A stretch of 64,000 bases of DNA from Fredinandcohnia aciditolerans (GCA_003640645.1 QGHH01000011.1:1-64000), one strand, 5' to 3'; counted from the first letter of the stretch, positions 35,692-45,016 are shown. The notes: generated by a model not told the origin, from the sequence alone. Made by a program: numbers and translations.

Positions 35692-35764
35692 TTTACCGTA
35701 TTGCCACATATTGCTATAATCGGATAAAGTTCAATTTTCGACAAATGAAGGGAGGTTGATTTGC

Positions 35765-36853
35765 ATGGAATTGAAAGAGTTTGCTAAAATCGGTAAGGGT
35801 ATGCTTCGTCAAATTACAAGTTTCATTGAATCCTACAAGATTGAAGAAGAGGAACAGAACTATTCACTTTCCTCAAAACAAGTTACCTTAAAAGAGACGC
35901 TTGCTAACATGCGAGGTCTTTTAAGTGACAACAACATAGAAGATGTTGTTGAAGAAACTGTATCAAACTTTATATACGATGAAGATCCTAAACAAAAAGT
36001 ATCAGTAAAACATACTCGTTTATCCAAATCTCAAATTCTACAATTCATTTTGTATCACTTCCTTCCGATTGATGAAAGAGGTGTTATTCGTGGTGTCTGT
36101 GAAAAGGAAATCGCAGACCTTCTTGGCGTGTCATTAAAAACTGTACGCAATAATAATCACTTATTTGAAGAAATAGGATTAATCTATTTTTCTGGAAGCA
36201 GTGAAGGAATCAATATCATGTTAATCGACTACCCTCGTTATTTCGATAAAGATGGCTATGGTTACATGGAATTGGAAGTATCTCGTTTTGGTGAGCTAAA
36301 AGGGATTACTCATGTCAACTCATTACGCTTGGAGCTTCGCATGGAGTTAGTATACGACAATAATGAAGTCAAACGCCAATACAAGAAAGACAACTCTCCC
36401 TGCAAAATAAGTTTCAATGATTTCAAAACATTTGCTCCCAAATATACACATTATAAGGGAATGCTTGAAGATATTATAAAAAAAGGAACATCTTCTTTTA
36501 AGAAAGCAGTAGAAAATTCAACAATCTATTTTGTATTAGAACAAGGTGTACAAAATGGAAAGGCTCTTAAAGAGCAAAGAAAAGAAGAATATACTAAGTT
36601 CCTTGAGGAATACCTTCAAGAAAAAGGTTGTCAAGAATTTATCCAACGTCCAGACGTGGATTCTTTTGTGCAGCTTGCTTTTGAGTATTCAATGGAACGT
36701 GTAATTCAAGCATTAGAACCTATTATTTATAAAGAATTTGTGTTGGGCGAATTAGACAAGACTGAGAATTTTGGTGGTCGAGTTAGAACGGCGATCCGTC
36801 AAAACATCGCAAAAAACACAGAAGGACAAACCCCTGCTATGCTTACCGCATAA
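35765..36853 (+). CDS. HTH protein of replicon 2, 362 aa
   Basis: ATG 35765 after GGGAGGTTG. A helix-turn-helix near residues 110-140 (EKEIADLLGVSLKTVRNNNH) sits within a ~360-residue protein that is otherwise unrecognised. An inverted copy of the iteron core lies 20 bases before its start, so it may bind the array, as a copy-number regulator or second initiator. Ends NTEGQTPAMLTA. Confidence 0.6.
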   Translation: MELKEFAKIGKGMLRQITSFIESYKIEEEEQNYSLSSKQVTLKETLANMRGLLSDNNIEDVVEETVSNFIYDEDPKQKVSVKHTRLSKSQILQFILYHFLPIDERGVIRGVCEKEIADLLGVSLKTVRNNNHLFEEIGLIYFSGSSEGINIMLIDYPRYFDKDGYGYMELEVSRFGELKGITHVNSLRLELRMELVYDNNEVKRQYKKDNSPCKISFNDFKTFAPKYTHYKGMLEDIIKKGTSSFKKAVENSTIYFVLEQGVQNGKALKEQRKEEYTKFLEEYLQEKGCQEFIQRPDVDSFVQLAFEYSMERVIQALEPIIYKEFVLGELDKTENFGGRVRTAIRQNIAKNTEGQTPAMLTA

Positions 36854-38002
36854 ACAAGGGTTTATTTGTCGTGGGCTTTTTTAATAATTTCTACTAAATC
36901 TCTTTAATAATGCTCCATATCTAACAATATTAGCATTCACTTTGGCGGTATGAACCTCATACTGTCTTTTTTTTTGCCTAAGCCCGCTTTTAGAAGAGGA
37001 AATTTTCTCTTTTCGCTGTTGATAACTCTTCATAATCAACAAAGGAGATGGTGGTTATTATCCACATTTGAAAAAAAACATAAACATAAAAGCTTTTTTC
37101 ATCCCTTAATTTAACTAATTCATCCAGTGAAACTATATATTCGTTAAAATATAAGATACTAACAATCGTTTAAGAGTTTTAAAATGAATGGATCGATATC
37201 CATTTATTCACATGTAGAAATAATTCATACCTAAGCTTTAAAAATTAACTCAGTAATGGAATTATTAAGTGCATACCGTGAAAGGATCAGAAAAATATTA
37301 AACGCTTTTATGAAATACAGATAAGAAAATCATACAGGTAAAAAAAATTACTTCCCCAATCGTAAGGATGCAATTCACAGCATAAGTAAATTTTCCACAT
37401 TAGAAGAATTTCAAATTTCCAAGATCGTGTAACCCTTGATAGACAAGGGGTTGAAGGTTCATCGCGACGTCTTAATATTTGCTTATAATTCTTGATAATA
37501 ATACCTGTTTTAACTTTTGTTTTAATATCTTTATAAGTATTGTTTGTTAATGTTATTTATATTTAAAGTATAAAATTCTAAAAAAATTTATAAATAACTA
37601 ATTAAACGAGTTATTTATAAGAAAAAATGAATTACAATAACAAATCACTATACATTGATGAAAATAGGTAGCGGAAAGCTTAAACATTAATGAAGAAATT
37701 TAGTTGTATCCTTACTGAACTAATAACATATGTGACCTGAGAACGAGACAATATTTTGAACAACCTCTAGCCAAACATGTTTCTGGCATTTAAATGATGT
37801 AGGTTTTGGCAATGTTTATAAATCATTTTGTATTATTTCTCAATAAAAACCTGTATAAACACTTATATTTATACACAATTGGGAAGCAGTGCTTATTGTA
37901 TTAACGGTGCAGATTAGTTGAAGAAAAAGTAATTATTAGGTTATACTTTAACTATGTGAAGTGATAAAGTGTTTGATTAAAAATCAAAGGGAGAAGGTAT
38001 TT
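36854..38002. other. Gene-poor AT-rich region with a DnaA box and gene remnants
   Basis: No intact gene in 1.15 kb. An iteron core (36864) and GGGCTTTTTT follow the HTH gene. A perfect DnaA box TTATCCACA lies at 37058-37066, with TGTTGATAAC nearby at 37018. A decayed reading frame occupies 37256-37495. The remainder shows only AT-rich DNA and short frames. Confidence 0.6.
37256..37495 (+). pseudogene. Decayed reading frame with two ochre codons
   Basis: One frame reads MELLSAYRERIRKILNAFMK and continues over 79 codons to TGA at 37493-37495, with TAA codons near 37322 and 37430. Residues look protein-like (NYFPNRKDAIHSISKFSTLE), but the family is not recognised. It is probably the remnant of an older insertion. 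Confidence 0.3.
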
Positions 38003-38539
38003 ATGGTAGAGCTAAAGTATTTTGAGCGTTCAGATTTCAAACAACTTATCAATTGGATTGATTCACCTGCATTCTTACTTCAATGGGGAGGTCCAGGGTT
38101 TGATTACCCCTTGAATGATACTCAATTAGAAAAGTACATAGAGAGTGCCAATACTGAAAACGCAGAAACTATGGTTTATAAAGTAATCGATAATGAAACT
38201 GGTGATACTATTGGTCATATCTCTTTGGGGAAAATTGATAGAAAAAACAAATCTGCAAGAGTTGGAAAAGTATTAGTCGGTGATAAAAACACAAGAGGTA
38301 GAGGAATAGGTCATCAAATGATTAAGGAAATCCTTAAAATCGCATTTGAAGAACTTCAACTACATAGAGTTAGTCTTGGGGTATTTGATTTTAATGTTTC
38401 TGCAATTGCCTGTTACGAGAAAGCAGGGTTTATAAAAGAGGGTTTACTTCGTGATTCAAGGAAAAATGGTGATGAGTACTGGAGTTTATGGGAAATGAGT
38501 ATTTTAGAAAACGAATGGTTGAAAACAAAAAACGTTTAG
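38003..38539 (+). CDS. GNAT acetyltransferase (RimJ/RimL type)
   Basis: 178 aa, ATG 38003 after GGGAGAAGG. Acetyl-CoA-binding GNAT features: GKVLVGDKNTRGRGIGHQMI (motif A, R/Q-x-x-G-x-G), RVSLGVFDFNVSAIACYEKAGF (motif B). It would transfer acetyl groups to an amine on a protein or small molecule; the substrate is unknown. It begins a block of chromosome-like cargo. Confidence 0.9.
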   Translation: MVELKYFERSDFKQLINWIDSPAFLLQWGGPGFDYPLNDTQLEKYIESANTENAETMVYKVIDNETGDTIGHISLGKIDRKNKSARVGKVLVGDKNTRGRGIGHQMIKEILKIAFEELQLHRVSLGVFDFNVSAIACYEKAGFIKEGLLRDSRKNGDEYWSLWEMSILENEWLKTKNV

Positions 38540-38959
38540 TTATATTAAATGAACAAAGGAGGTGGCTACGGCTCCTCTTTTTCTTATTCTAAAGTTAGTT
38601 TGTGATGAATTGCACTTAAACTATAGGGTGCTTTAGTTCAATAAGTTACCGGTACTATTTATAAAGAAAACTCGCCAATTTTAGGCGGGTTTTACTTTTT
38701 TATTGCAATTTCTAATGTCTAAACTATTGTCATTTCGGCACATTTTTTAGAAAAGCACCTTATAACGGAACCCTTTAAACTACATTTTACTCGCTTTCTT
38801 TTTTTATATTTAATAATTTGTTATGTTGTATTTAATTTTGAGTAGCAAAATTCAACAAAATATACCTTTAGTTTCCAATTTTCTCAGGGCAACTGATATA
38901 ATATTCTTAATTATTAAAGTTGAGTATTAATTATATATTTATACTTTGGAGGGTTATAA
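38540..38959. other. Intergenic region with terminators and a GGGTGCTTTA repeat
   Basis: GAGG/CCTC near 38565-38578 with T run and AAAACTCGCC (38667-38676) with GGCGGGTTTT (38684-38693) are terminators. GGGTGCTTTAGTTCAATAAG at 38626-38645 matches GGGTGCTTTAACACAATAAG at 42631. A TATAAT near 38898 may serve the next gene. Confidence 0.55.
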
Positions 38960-41374
38960 ATGAGTTTAGCTGGTCTAGAAATCACAGGTGGGTATTTTAA
39001 TAACACTCGAGAAATCCAACTTTTCAAAAAACATAATCAGGTTGCTTCTATAGTTTACGGAAAAAACGGAAGTGGGAAATCGAGTATTTCACGTGCAATA
39101 AGTGAAAAATACAAATTAGTTGTGGGAGAAAATAATGAAACAGAAACTGAATTTACAAACATAGTATTTAAGGAATTAAAAACACATCCTCAACAGGGGA
39201 CGCAGCCAATGGAAACATCAAACATATCTTCTATAAAAACTTATGTATATAACGAGAGTTTCATCTTAGAAAATATACATTTTAAAGATAATGGATTAGA
39301 TACAATTGTCATGTTAGGAGATCAACAGGAATTGCAATCCCAAATTTCATTGGTGGAAAATGCTCTAGAAAGCAAAAGAAATGAATACGATAACATATCA
39401 AATGAATATGATCAACTTCAGAATAAGTCGAACTCAAAGTCTTCTACTTACTTTAAAGAAGCGATTAGAGAAAAATTAAAAGAACGTTGGGCCAGTACAC
39501 AAAGTAAAATACAAAATACTAAAATAAACGCTAAAGTAGACAACAATTTGATTAGTAATTTACTTAATCATGTAGAAACACAAGAAAGGTATGATGATTT
39601 ATTACATGAACTAAAGATAAAATTAACTCATTTAGAAAAAATTAATACATTAGATTCATTTAAACTGATAAGTTCGATTAATGTTACTACTAATTTCAAT
39701 TTTATTAACCTGCTCTTACAAAAAGTTATTACAGAACCTGAACTTAACGAACGGGAAACAGAAATACTATCTGTTATTCGAGAGAGTAATGGACAATTTA
39801 TGAATCAATCTAAAAATTTTATGATAAATGATGAACAAAACAATTGTCCATTTTGTTATCAGTTGGTTCCCGTTGAACATAAACATACAGTTTTAGATGT
39901 TATCAGAAAAATATTACAAACAAAAGAAGCAAATGAACATATTAATGAATTAGAGTCAATAAAGCTTGACCCTATAACTTTAGATTTATCTAAATACAAA
40001 ACCCTCTTAGAAAATGATTTATTAACATCTATAAAAGACCTGATAGATGAATACAATGAATCAATAGAGAAAATAAAACAACATATAACAACAAAGAAGA
40101 ATAATCCTTATACTCCTATTATTAATGATGTCCATCCATCGTCACACTTAGATAATTTGAATAAACATATTTCAAAATGTAACACTAACATAAAATCATT
40201 TAACGAAAGTCTTATAGAGAAAAATACCTTAATCAAAATTCTATCTGACATCAATCTAAATTTGGCTTATAAAGACGTTAAAGAACTTATTGCACAATAT
40301 AAAGAAAGTAGTTCCTATGAAAAAAGTTTAGAGGAAAAGTTGGAAACATTAAAAAAAGAAGGTACAGGATTAAAAAAACAGTTAGAAGTGTTAGAATCTA
40401 AGATAGCCAATATAGATATTGCTTGTAACCTAATTAATGATTATCTGAGATATATATTTTATGATTCAAATAGATTAACATTACACCCACATGAAGGTTC
40501 CTATCTAGTGAAATGTAGAGGTGAGAAGGTTAAATTATCTTCACTATCGATCGGTGAAAGAAATGCTATTTCTATATGCTATTTCTTCTCACAACTTTTT
40601 AAAGGAAAAACAATTCAAGAAGTATTCAATGATAAATCACTATTAGTTATTGATGATCCCATATCAAGTTTTGATTTTGAAAATAAGGTTGGCGTTTACT
40701 CTTTTTTAAGATTTATATTAAACGAATTACATGCAGCAAATACTAGAAGTAAAGCAATTATTTTCACACATGATTTGGAATCATTTCAGCATTTCCAAAA
40801 GATTTATAGTGACATAGGTCTAAAGAAAGAAACTGCAACAAGCCAACTGATAAACCGTACGATAATGCCAATACACAATGATAAATTTAATGAATATAGT
40901 ATTTTACTACAAAACATTTATGATTACGCAACAGGTCATAATAGAGAAACATTAGACTTAGCTATTGGAAATATAATGCGTCGTATTTTAGAGGCATTCT
41001 CAACCTTTAATTATAAAATGGGAATCGAAGAGCTGACGACTAATGAGGATATTTTATCACATTTACCATCACAGAGATTACAAGATTATTTTAAAAACTG
41101 TATGTACAGATTAGTATTACATAGTGAAAGTCATTTTCTAGAAAGGACTAAAGGCTTAATTGATAGAGGCTTTGTCGAAGCTTTTTCAATAGGAGAAAAA
41201 GTTAAAACATCAAGGGATATACTAATTTTATTATTTACATTGAATCCTCTACACATTGAAATCCATTTAAGGAAAGAAAACGAGGACTTTTTTACCCTAA
41301 AAAGAAAAATTGAGCAAATAGAAACATGGAGAGAAGAGCTTTTCCCAGAAACTCAACTAATCGGAACAATCTAA
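38960..41374 (+). CDS. RloC/PrrC-like ATPase with zinc hook, candidate anticodon nuclease defence protein
   Basis: 804 aa, about the size known for RloC. ATG 38960 after GGAGGG. Walker A GKNGSGKSS at ~34-42; long coiled coils broken at residues 296-299 by CPFC, a Rad50-like zinc hook; ABC signature LSIGERNAIS; Walker B LLVIDDPISSFD. The C-terminal part has R674xxxE678 (RRILE) and His721/His725 (LHSESH), resembling the Arg-Glu-His triad of PrrC/RloC anticodon nucleases. RloC cuts tRNA in response to DNA damage or phage. It stands alone with its own promoter region. Nuclease activity is inferred. Confidence 0.8.
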   Translation: MSLAGLEITGGYFNNTREIQLFKKHNQVASIVYGKNGSGKSSISRAISEKYKLVVGENNETETEFTNIVFKELKTHPQQGTQPMETSNISSIKTYVYNESFILENIHFKDNGLDTIVMLGDQQELQSQISLVENALESKRNEYDNISNEYDQLQNKSNSKSSTYFKEAIREKLKERWASTQSKIQNTKINAKVDNNLISNLLNHVETQERYDDLLHELKIKLTHLEKINTLDSFKLISSINVTTNFNFINLLLQKVITEPELNERETEILSVIRESNGQFMNQSKNFMINDEQNNCPFCYQLVPVEHKHTVLDVIRKILQTKEANEHINELESIKLDPITLDLSKYKTLLENDLLTSIKDLIDEYNESIEKIKQHITTKKNNPYTPIINDVHPSSHLDNLNKHISKCNTNIKSFNESLIEKNTLIKILSDINLNLAYKDVKELIAQYKESSSYEKSLEEKLETLKKEGTGLKKQLEVLESKIANIDIACNLINDYLRYIFYDSNRLTLHPHEGSYLVKCRGEKVKLSSLSIGERNAISICYFFSQLFKGKTIQEVFNDKSLLVIDDPISSFDFENKVGVYSFLRFILNELHAANTRSKAIIFTHDLESFQHFQKIYSDIGLKKETATSQLINRTIMPIHNDKFNEYSILLQNIYDYATGHNRETLDLAIGNIMRRILEAFSTFNYKMGIEELTTNEDILSHLPSQRLQDYFKNCMYRLVLHSESHFLERTKGLIDRGFVEAFSIGEKVKTSRDILILLFTLNPLHIEIHLRKENEDFFTLKRKIEQIETWREELFPETQLIGTI

Positions 41375-41558
41375 CTAACTTGATTCAATTAACCCTATTC
41401 AACAAGAAGGCCAGATTGTGTAGCAACACAGTCATTGTATCATGTGAAAATTAGGAAAATATTGTGAAGAACTGTACTTAAAGTAACGAAGCAGTTTACT
41501 TGAAGAAGGATTTTTGGAGATTGGTACAGAAGTTTATATCTCAGGAGGGGATATTAAA

Positions 41559-41891
41559 GTGAAAAATGACTTCTATTGTGATGAGGTATTAAGCGGGAAA
41601 ACACCGATAAAAAAAGTGACTGAAACTGAAAATGTACTGGCTTATTATCATACTCGTCCTTTTTACGAAGTACATATAGTTGCAATTCCTAAAAAACATA
41701 TTTCTTCTTTTATTGATGTAACTGAAGACGATACTACTTTAATGAATGAGTTAATGGTGGTTATTAGGCAAGTAGCATCTCAGGTAACCAAAAAATATGG
41801 AGCTTGTAAGATAATTACTAACTTAGGGTCATACCAAGATACAAAACATTTACATTGGCATATTGTCTATGGAGATAGGATTAGAAATTAA
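41559..41891 (+). CDS. HIT-family nucleotide-binding protein
   Basis: 110 aa. GTG 41559 is chosen because AGGAGGGG lies 8 bases upstream and the sequence from there (DFYCDEVLSGKTPIKKV) aligns with HIT proteins. The histidine triad is HLHWHIVYG near the C-terminus, with IPKKHISSF earlier. HIT enzymes hydrolyse AMP-linked or similar nucleotides. The substrate is unknown. Confidence 0.85.
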   Translation: MKNDFYCDEVLSGKTPIKKVTETENVLAYYHTRPFYEVHIVAIPKKHISSFIDVTEDDTTLMNELMVVIRQVASQVTKKYGACKIITNLGSYQDTKHLHWHIVYGDRIRN

Positions 41892-41913
41892 GGTTCTAGT
41901 TCAATTAACGGTT

Positions 41914-41947
41914 GCAATTCTTGAATAACTAGGAATTGCTTTTTTCT
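41914..41947 (+). terminator. Terminator
   Basis: GCAATTC (41914-41920) pairs with GAATTGC (41933-41939), T run. Confidence 0.8.
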
Positions 41948-42025
41948 TGTTTAAGTAACGAAGCAGGTTAGTGCAAGAAGGATAATGTTATCTATGATAG
42001 CATTTAAAATATGGGGAGGGAGAAA

Positions 42026-42610
42026 ATGAAGAAACTTTTATTTCTCGTCTTTTTGATTTTAGGTTTATTTTTAATTGGTAGTTTTTCAGAACTACACTTT
42101 AAAGAGATAAATGCAGTACCAGGCGATGTTAAAATGATTCGTTCAAGTGATATTGGAGATCATGCAAAAGCAGTATTATTTGAAGATAAAACTCATAAGA
42201 CATTTGGAATTGCAGAAATAGAAAAGAAGTTTGGCTTTCTGTATCGGTATGATGGTGGTACATGGGGTTATGCCATAGAAGAAGGTAAACCATTTCAAGC
42301 CAGTGGAATTGGTGATGACGATGATTTTTTAGTTGCGATAAAAACTGCAAAAGATTCTAACATTGAGTATATTGCACTTGGAAACCATATGGAAGGTGTA
42401 ATGCCATCGGATAAATATAAATTAACACTTGATGATGTAAGAGAGAACATTGAAGAATATTATTTAAAGGAAGTAAAGGATAACTATGTATTATTTGTAA
42501 CTGACGAATATTCAGAGGATACATGGACTATTAGGGCTTTTGATAAAGATGGTAATTTAATAGCTGATGAATTGTTTGGTGGAGACCCAAGATATATTGA
42601 TTGGGAATAA
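42026..42610 (+). CDS. Exported or membrane-anchored hypothetical protein, 194 aa
   Basis: ATG 42026 after GGGGAGGG. The N-terminus MKKLLFLVFLILGLFLIGSF is a signal peptide or anchor without a clear cleavage site. The rest is acidic and extracellular in character; no family recognised. Confidence 0.65.
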   Translation: MKKLLFLVFLILGLFLIGSFSELHFKEINAVPGDVKMIRSSDIGDHAKAVLFEDKTHKTFGIAEIEKKFGFLYRYDGGTWGYAIEEGKPFQASGIGDDDDFLVAIKTAKDSNIEYIALGNHMEGVMPSDKYKLTLDDVRENIEEYYLKEVKDNYVLFVTDEYSEDTWTIRAFDKDGNLIADELFGGDPRYIDWE

Positions 42611-42663
42611 CTGAGCCATCTTTCGCTAACGGGTGCTTTAACACAATAAGCAATAAAAATAAA

Positions 42664-42715
42664 GAGCCAAAAATATGCAAGTTTTTATTCACTACTTGCT
42701 ATTTTGGCTCTTTTG
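42664..42715 (+). terminator. Terminator
   Basis: GAGCCAAAAATA (42664-42675) pairs with TATTTTGGCTC (42700-42710), inner CAAGT/ACTTG, T-rich tail. Confidence 0.85.
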
Positions 42716-42839
42716 CCATTCATAAAAATACTGTCATTTATAGCATTTTTTAATTGCCAAATACAAGCCAAACAAGCAATCGAATAACTTTACGAAGAAT
42801 ATAAGAAATAGTAACCTAGAAATAGAAGTGAATTTTTGC

Positions 42840-42931
42840 TATAATAATGCTAGAATTTAATAATGATAAAGGGAGCCCCCCATTTCATTGAAGTGAGATT
42901 AAACTCACTTTTTTGAGATGGGGGCTTTTTG
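42840..42931 (+). promoter_or_regulatory. Promoter -10 and GGGAGCCCCC leader hairpin
   Basis: TATAAT near 42841, then GGGAGCCCCCC. AGCCCCC (42874-42880) pairs with GGGGGCT (42920-42926), inner AAGTGAG/CTCACTT, then T5. Same opening and layout as the hairpins at 4906 and 54399; the coding region follows within 20 bases. Confidence 0.6.
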
Positions 42932-42948
42932 TTTGAAAGGAGAAATTA

Positions 42949-43196
42949 ATGGATTCAACTTTTTCCAGGTTATTAAAATTATTGTTTACTTCTATTTTTT
43001 TATTTTTCTTATAACTTTTCATACATTAGGTGAATCACTTTTTGTATCAATTCTCTATGCTATTGGTGGAGGTATAACATTAACGATATTTAATCATTTA
43101 ATGCTTGTTGTTCTGTGGTTTTTATTTTGGAGAGTAATAGTAAAATTTTTTGAGATAGTTAAGATAAGTGTAATGTGGCTTAAGGAGATGATGTTT
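42949..43196 (+). other. Hydrophobic coding-like segment, possibly a broken small membrane gene
   Basis: ATG 42949 has an ideal AAAGGAG but stops after 21 codons (MDSTFSRLLKLLFTSIFLFFL). One frame over, hydrophobic coding continues (LITFHTLGESLFVSILYAI and on) with no stop into the lipoprotein gene. A frameshift near the T-rich run at about 42993 would explain this. Alternatively a long protein starts at ATG 42918, inside the hairpin. Confidence 0.35.
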
Positions 43197-43715
43197 ATGA
43201 TGAACTCACTATTGTTATTTACCTCTTTACTTCTTCTTGTTGGGTGTTCTTCAAATCCGATTGCACCAGCAAATGATTACAAGTTGGAAGAAGAAAATAA
43301 ATTCACTGAATTTTTACCTAAAGGAAATATTGAGTTTTATGATTTTGGTGAAGAAGTAATATTAAACAATAAATATAGTAATTTGATAGTTACTCTAAAT
43401 GATACAGAGATTTTAGATACTTTTGAGGGGACAGGTCCATCTAAGGATGTTTACTTAAGTACATCCTTCACCTTAGAAGGTATGCATTTAATGTTTACAG
43501 AGTCATCTTTAGCTACCATATTTACATTGGTAGATGATAAAAATCAAGTAATTAATTCTTCAATCTCCCACATTAAAATTAAAAACAACGAGGAAAATAA
43601 TAGGTTAACAAATGTCGTTGAATTAGAAGTTGTATTTGATATCTACAAATCAAGCTATTACAAACTTATTATCGCTGAAACATATGGGTGGGAAGTAGAT
43701 TTAAATACTATTTAA
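43197..43715 (+). CDS. Lipoprotein, 172 aa
   Basis: ATG 43197/43200 after TAAGGAG. Signal peptide MMNSLLLFTSLLLLVGCSSN with lipobox LLVGC, so the Cys would be lipid-linked at the outer face of the membrane. The mature domain is acidic with several beta strands; no family recognised. The frame is open upstream, so a longer fused protein cannot be excluded. Confidence 0.65.
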   Translation: MMNSLLLFTSLLLLVGCSSNPIAPANDYKLEEENKFTEFLPKGNIEFYDFGEEVILNNKYSNLIVTLNDTEILDTFEGTGPSKDVYLSTSFTLEGMHLMFTESSLATIFTLVDDKNQVINSSISHIKIKNNEENNRLTNVVELEVVFDIYKSSYYKLIIAETYGWEVDLNTI

Positions 43716-43737
43716 ATTATTTAAGGGAGGAAATTCA

Positions 43738-44598
43738 ATGTACTCAGCTCTGTTGCAAGATGGAAAAATTGTTACAGCAAGAGAGTATGACAGCGAGATT
43801 CACGGAAAAAGATTGTATTGTATTGATCCTAACTGTAAAAGACAAGTTATTTTTGTAGGGAAAAGTGAAAGTGTAGCAGCTCATTTCAAAACAACTGGTA
43901 AAGATGAACATACGAGACATACTAAAGAGTGTGGATTTTACGAACCTTTAGATATGATAGATTCTATTCAAAAAGCAGGGGAGTATCAGAGAGTACTTTC
44001 AAAGGGGAACATGAAAGAAATCCTTGTAAAGCTTAATATGAGCAAGATTGACCCAGACTATGAATCTAAGGTAACTGAGAGAGAAAAGAAAGAAAAAGAA
44101 GATGTAGATCCGGATAAAGTGAAAGTGAAAAATGACAACAAACCTCCTGAGAGTATTTCCTCCGTTAAGAGTGTAGTCAAACTACTAACTTCCTATGAAC
44201 CTGACATTCTAGCTTCTATTATTGTAAATGTAGGCGGAGGATATAAAGTTCCTCTATCTGAGTTAATAATAAACCAGGTACATGCACACGAGTTGCTATG
44301 GAGTGATAAAACACTTCAGAATGTAGGATATTTTGTACATGGAAGAGTGGCAAGGGTGACTAAGCGTGCGCGCGTAATGTATATTAACTTCTATAATGTT
44401 GATGATATTCCATTTACGATTGTAGTATTTGAAAAGTATTGGAAACACTTTACTTATTCGGAAGAAGACCTGCAGAATAAAGATGTTTTGATTTTCGGTT
44501 ACCTCAGAAAGAATACCTATGATGATAAAGAACAAACGGAAATAGTTATCAAATCAAATAAATATCTAGAGTTTATCCGTCGAAAGAAAAAGAATTGA
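43738..44598 (+). CDS. CoiA-like zinc module plus OB-fold-like domain, 286 aa
   Basis: ATG 43738 after AAGGGAGG. Residues ~1-75 resemble the N-terminus of CoiA-family proteins: LYCIDPNCKRQVIF, AHFKTTGKDEHTRHTKEC, a likely metal site. A charged linker follows, then a C-terminal ~90-residue domain (HGRVARVTKRARVMYINFYN, VLIFGYLRK) resembling a nucleic-acid-binding OB fold. It probably acts on DNA; CoiA itself promotes recombination of incoming single strands. The CoiA nuclease core is absent here but present in the gene at 51902. Confidence 0.55.
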   Translation: MYSALLQDGKIVTAREYDSEIHGKRLYCIDPNCKRQVIFVGKSESVAAHFKTTGKDEHTRHTKECGFYEPLDMIDSIQKAGEYQRVLSKGNMKEILVKLNMSKIDPDYESKVTEREKKEKEDVDPDKVKVKNDNKPPESISSVKSVVKLLTSYEPDILASIIVNVGGGYKVPLSELIINQVHAHELLWSDKTLQNVGYFVHGRVARVTKRARVMYINFYNVDDIPFTIVVFEKYWKHFTYSEEDLQNKDVLIFGYLRKNTYDDKEQTEIVIKSNKYLEFIRRKKKN

Positions 44599-44613
44599 GT
44601 AAGGAGTTTCAGT

Positions 44614-44781
44614 ATGAAAAAGATTTTCCAATTTGTAAAATACCACTGGCACAGATTCCAGTTTAATAAGACCAGGCTAATAATTTCCGATTGTACAGAT
44701 GAGGTTTTAAGAAGTAAATTGCAAATGAAAATAGATTATCACGAAAGATCAGCTTTGTTAAGTATTGTGAAAAGGGGATAA
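44614..44781 (+). CDS. Small basic protein, 55 aa
   Basis: ATG 44614 after AAGGAG. Basic, His-rich N-terminus (FVKYHWHRFQF); unrecognised. Ends 4 bases before the next small gene. Confidence 0.5.
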   Translation: MKKIFQFVKYHWHRFQFNKTRLIISDCTDEVLRSKLQMKIDYHERSALLSIVKRG

Positions 44782-44785
44782 AAAC

Positions 44786-44920
44786 ATGCATGCGAATTGG
44801 TTAACACCAGAAGAAGTAGAACTTAAGAGGAAACGTAATAAAATTATTCTTTATGTTTCTCTTCCAACTATCACGATTGTTGTTAGTGGAATCATTACTT
44901 ATTTTTTAGGAAACTTATAG
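44786..44920 (+). CDS. Single-helix membrane protein, 44 aa
   Basis: ATG 44786 after AAAAGGGG. MHANWLTPEEVELKRKR forms a charged head followed by one hydrophobic helix (IILYVSLPTITIVVSGII). Unrecognised. Confidence 0.5.
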   Translation: MHANWLTPEEVELKRKRNKIILYVSLPTITIVVSGIITYFLGNL

Positions 44921-45016
44921 AAATCCTTTACAAAATCCATACAAAATTGTCACCCTTTAAAACTGTTGTAATGGTACTAGATACTCTTAATTTCCTTATA
45001 AAACAAAAAATGAATA

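Larger units (their letters stand above)
41481..41983. repeat. Pair of intergenic repeats flanking the HIT gene
   Basis: AAGTAACGAAGCAGTTTACT (41481-41500, continuing TGAAGAAGGAT) and AAGTAACGAAGCAGGTTAGT (41953-41972, continuing GCAAGAAGGAT) are near-identical 31-base blocks, one before each of two genes. They resemble chromosomal intergenic repeats and support recent import of this block. Confidence 0.65.

Noticed and set aside
37680-37930. Transposase remnant
   Set aside because: A few codons recall IS-type sequences (RTRQYFEQPLAKH) but the frame is broken and too short for a family call.
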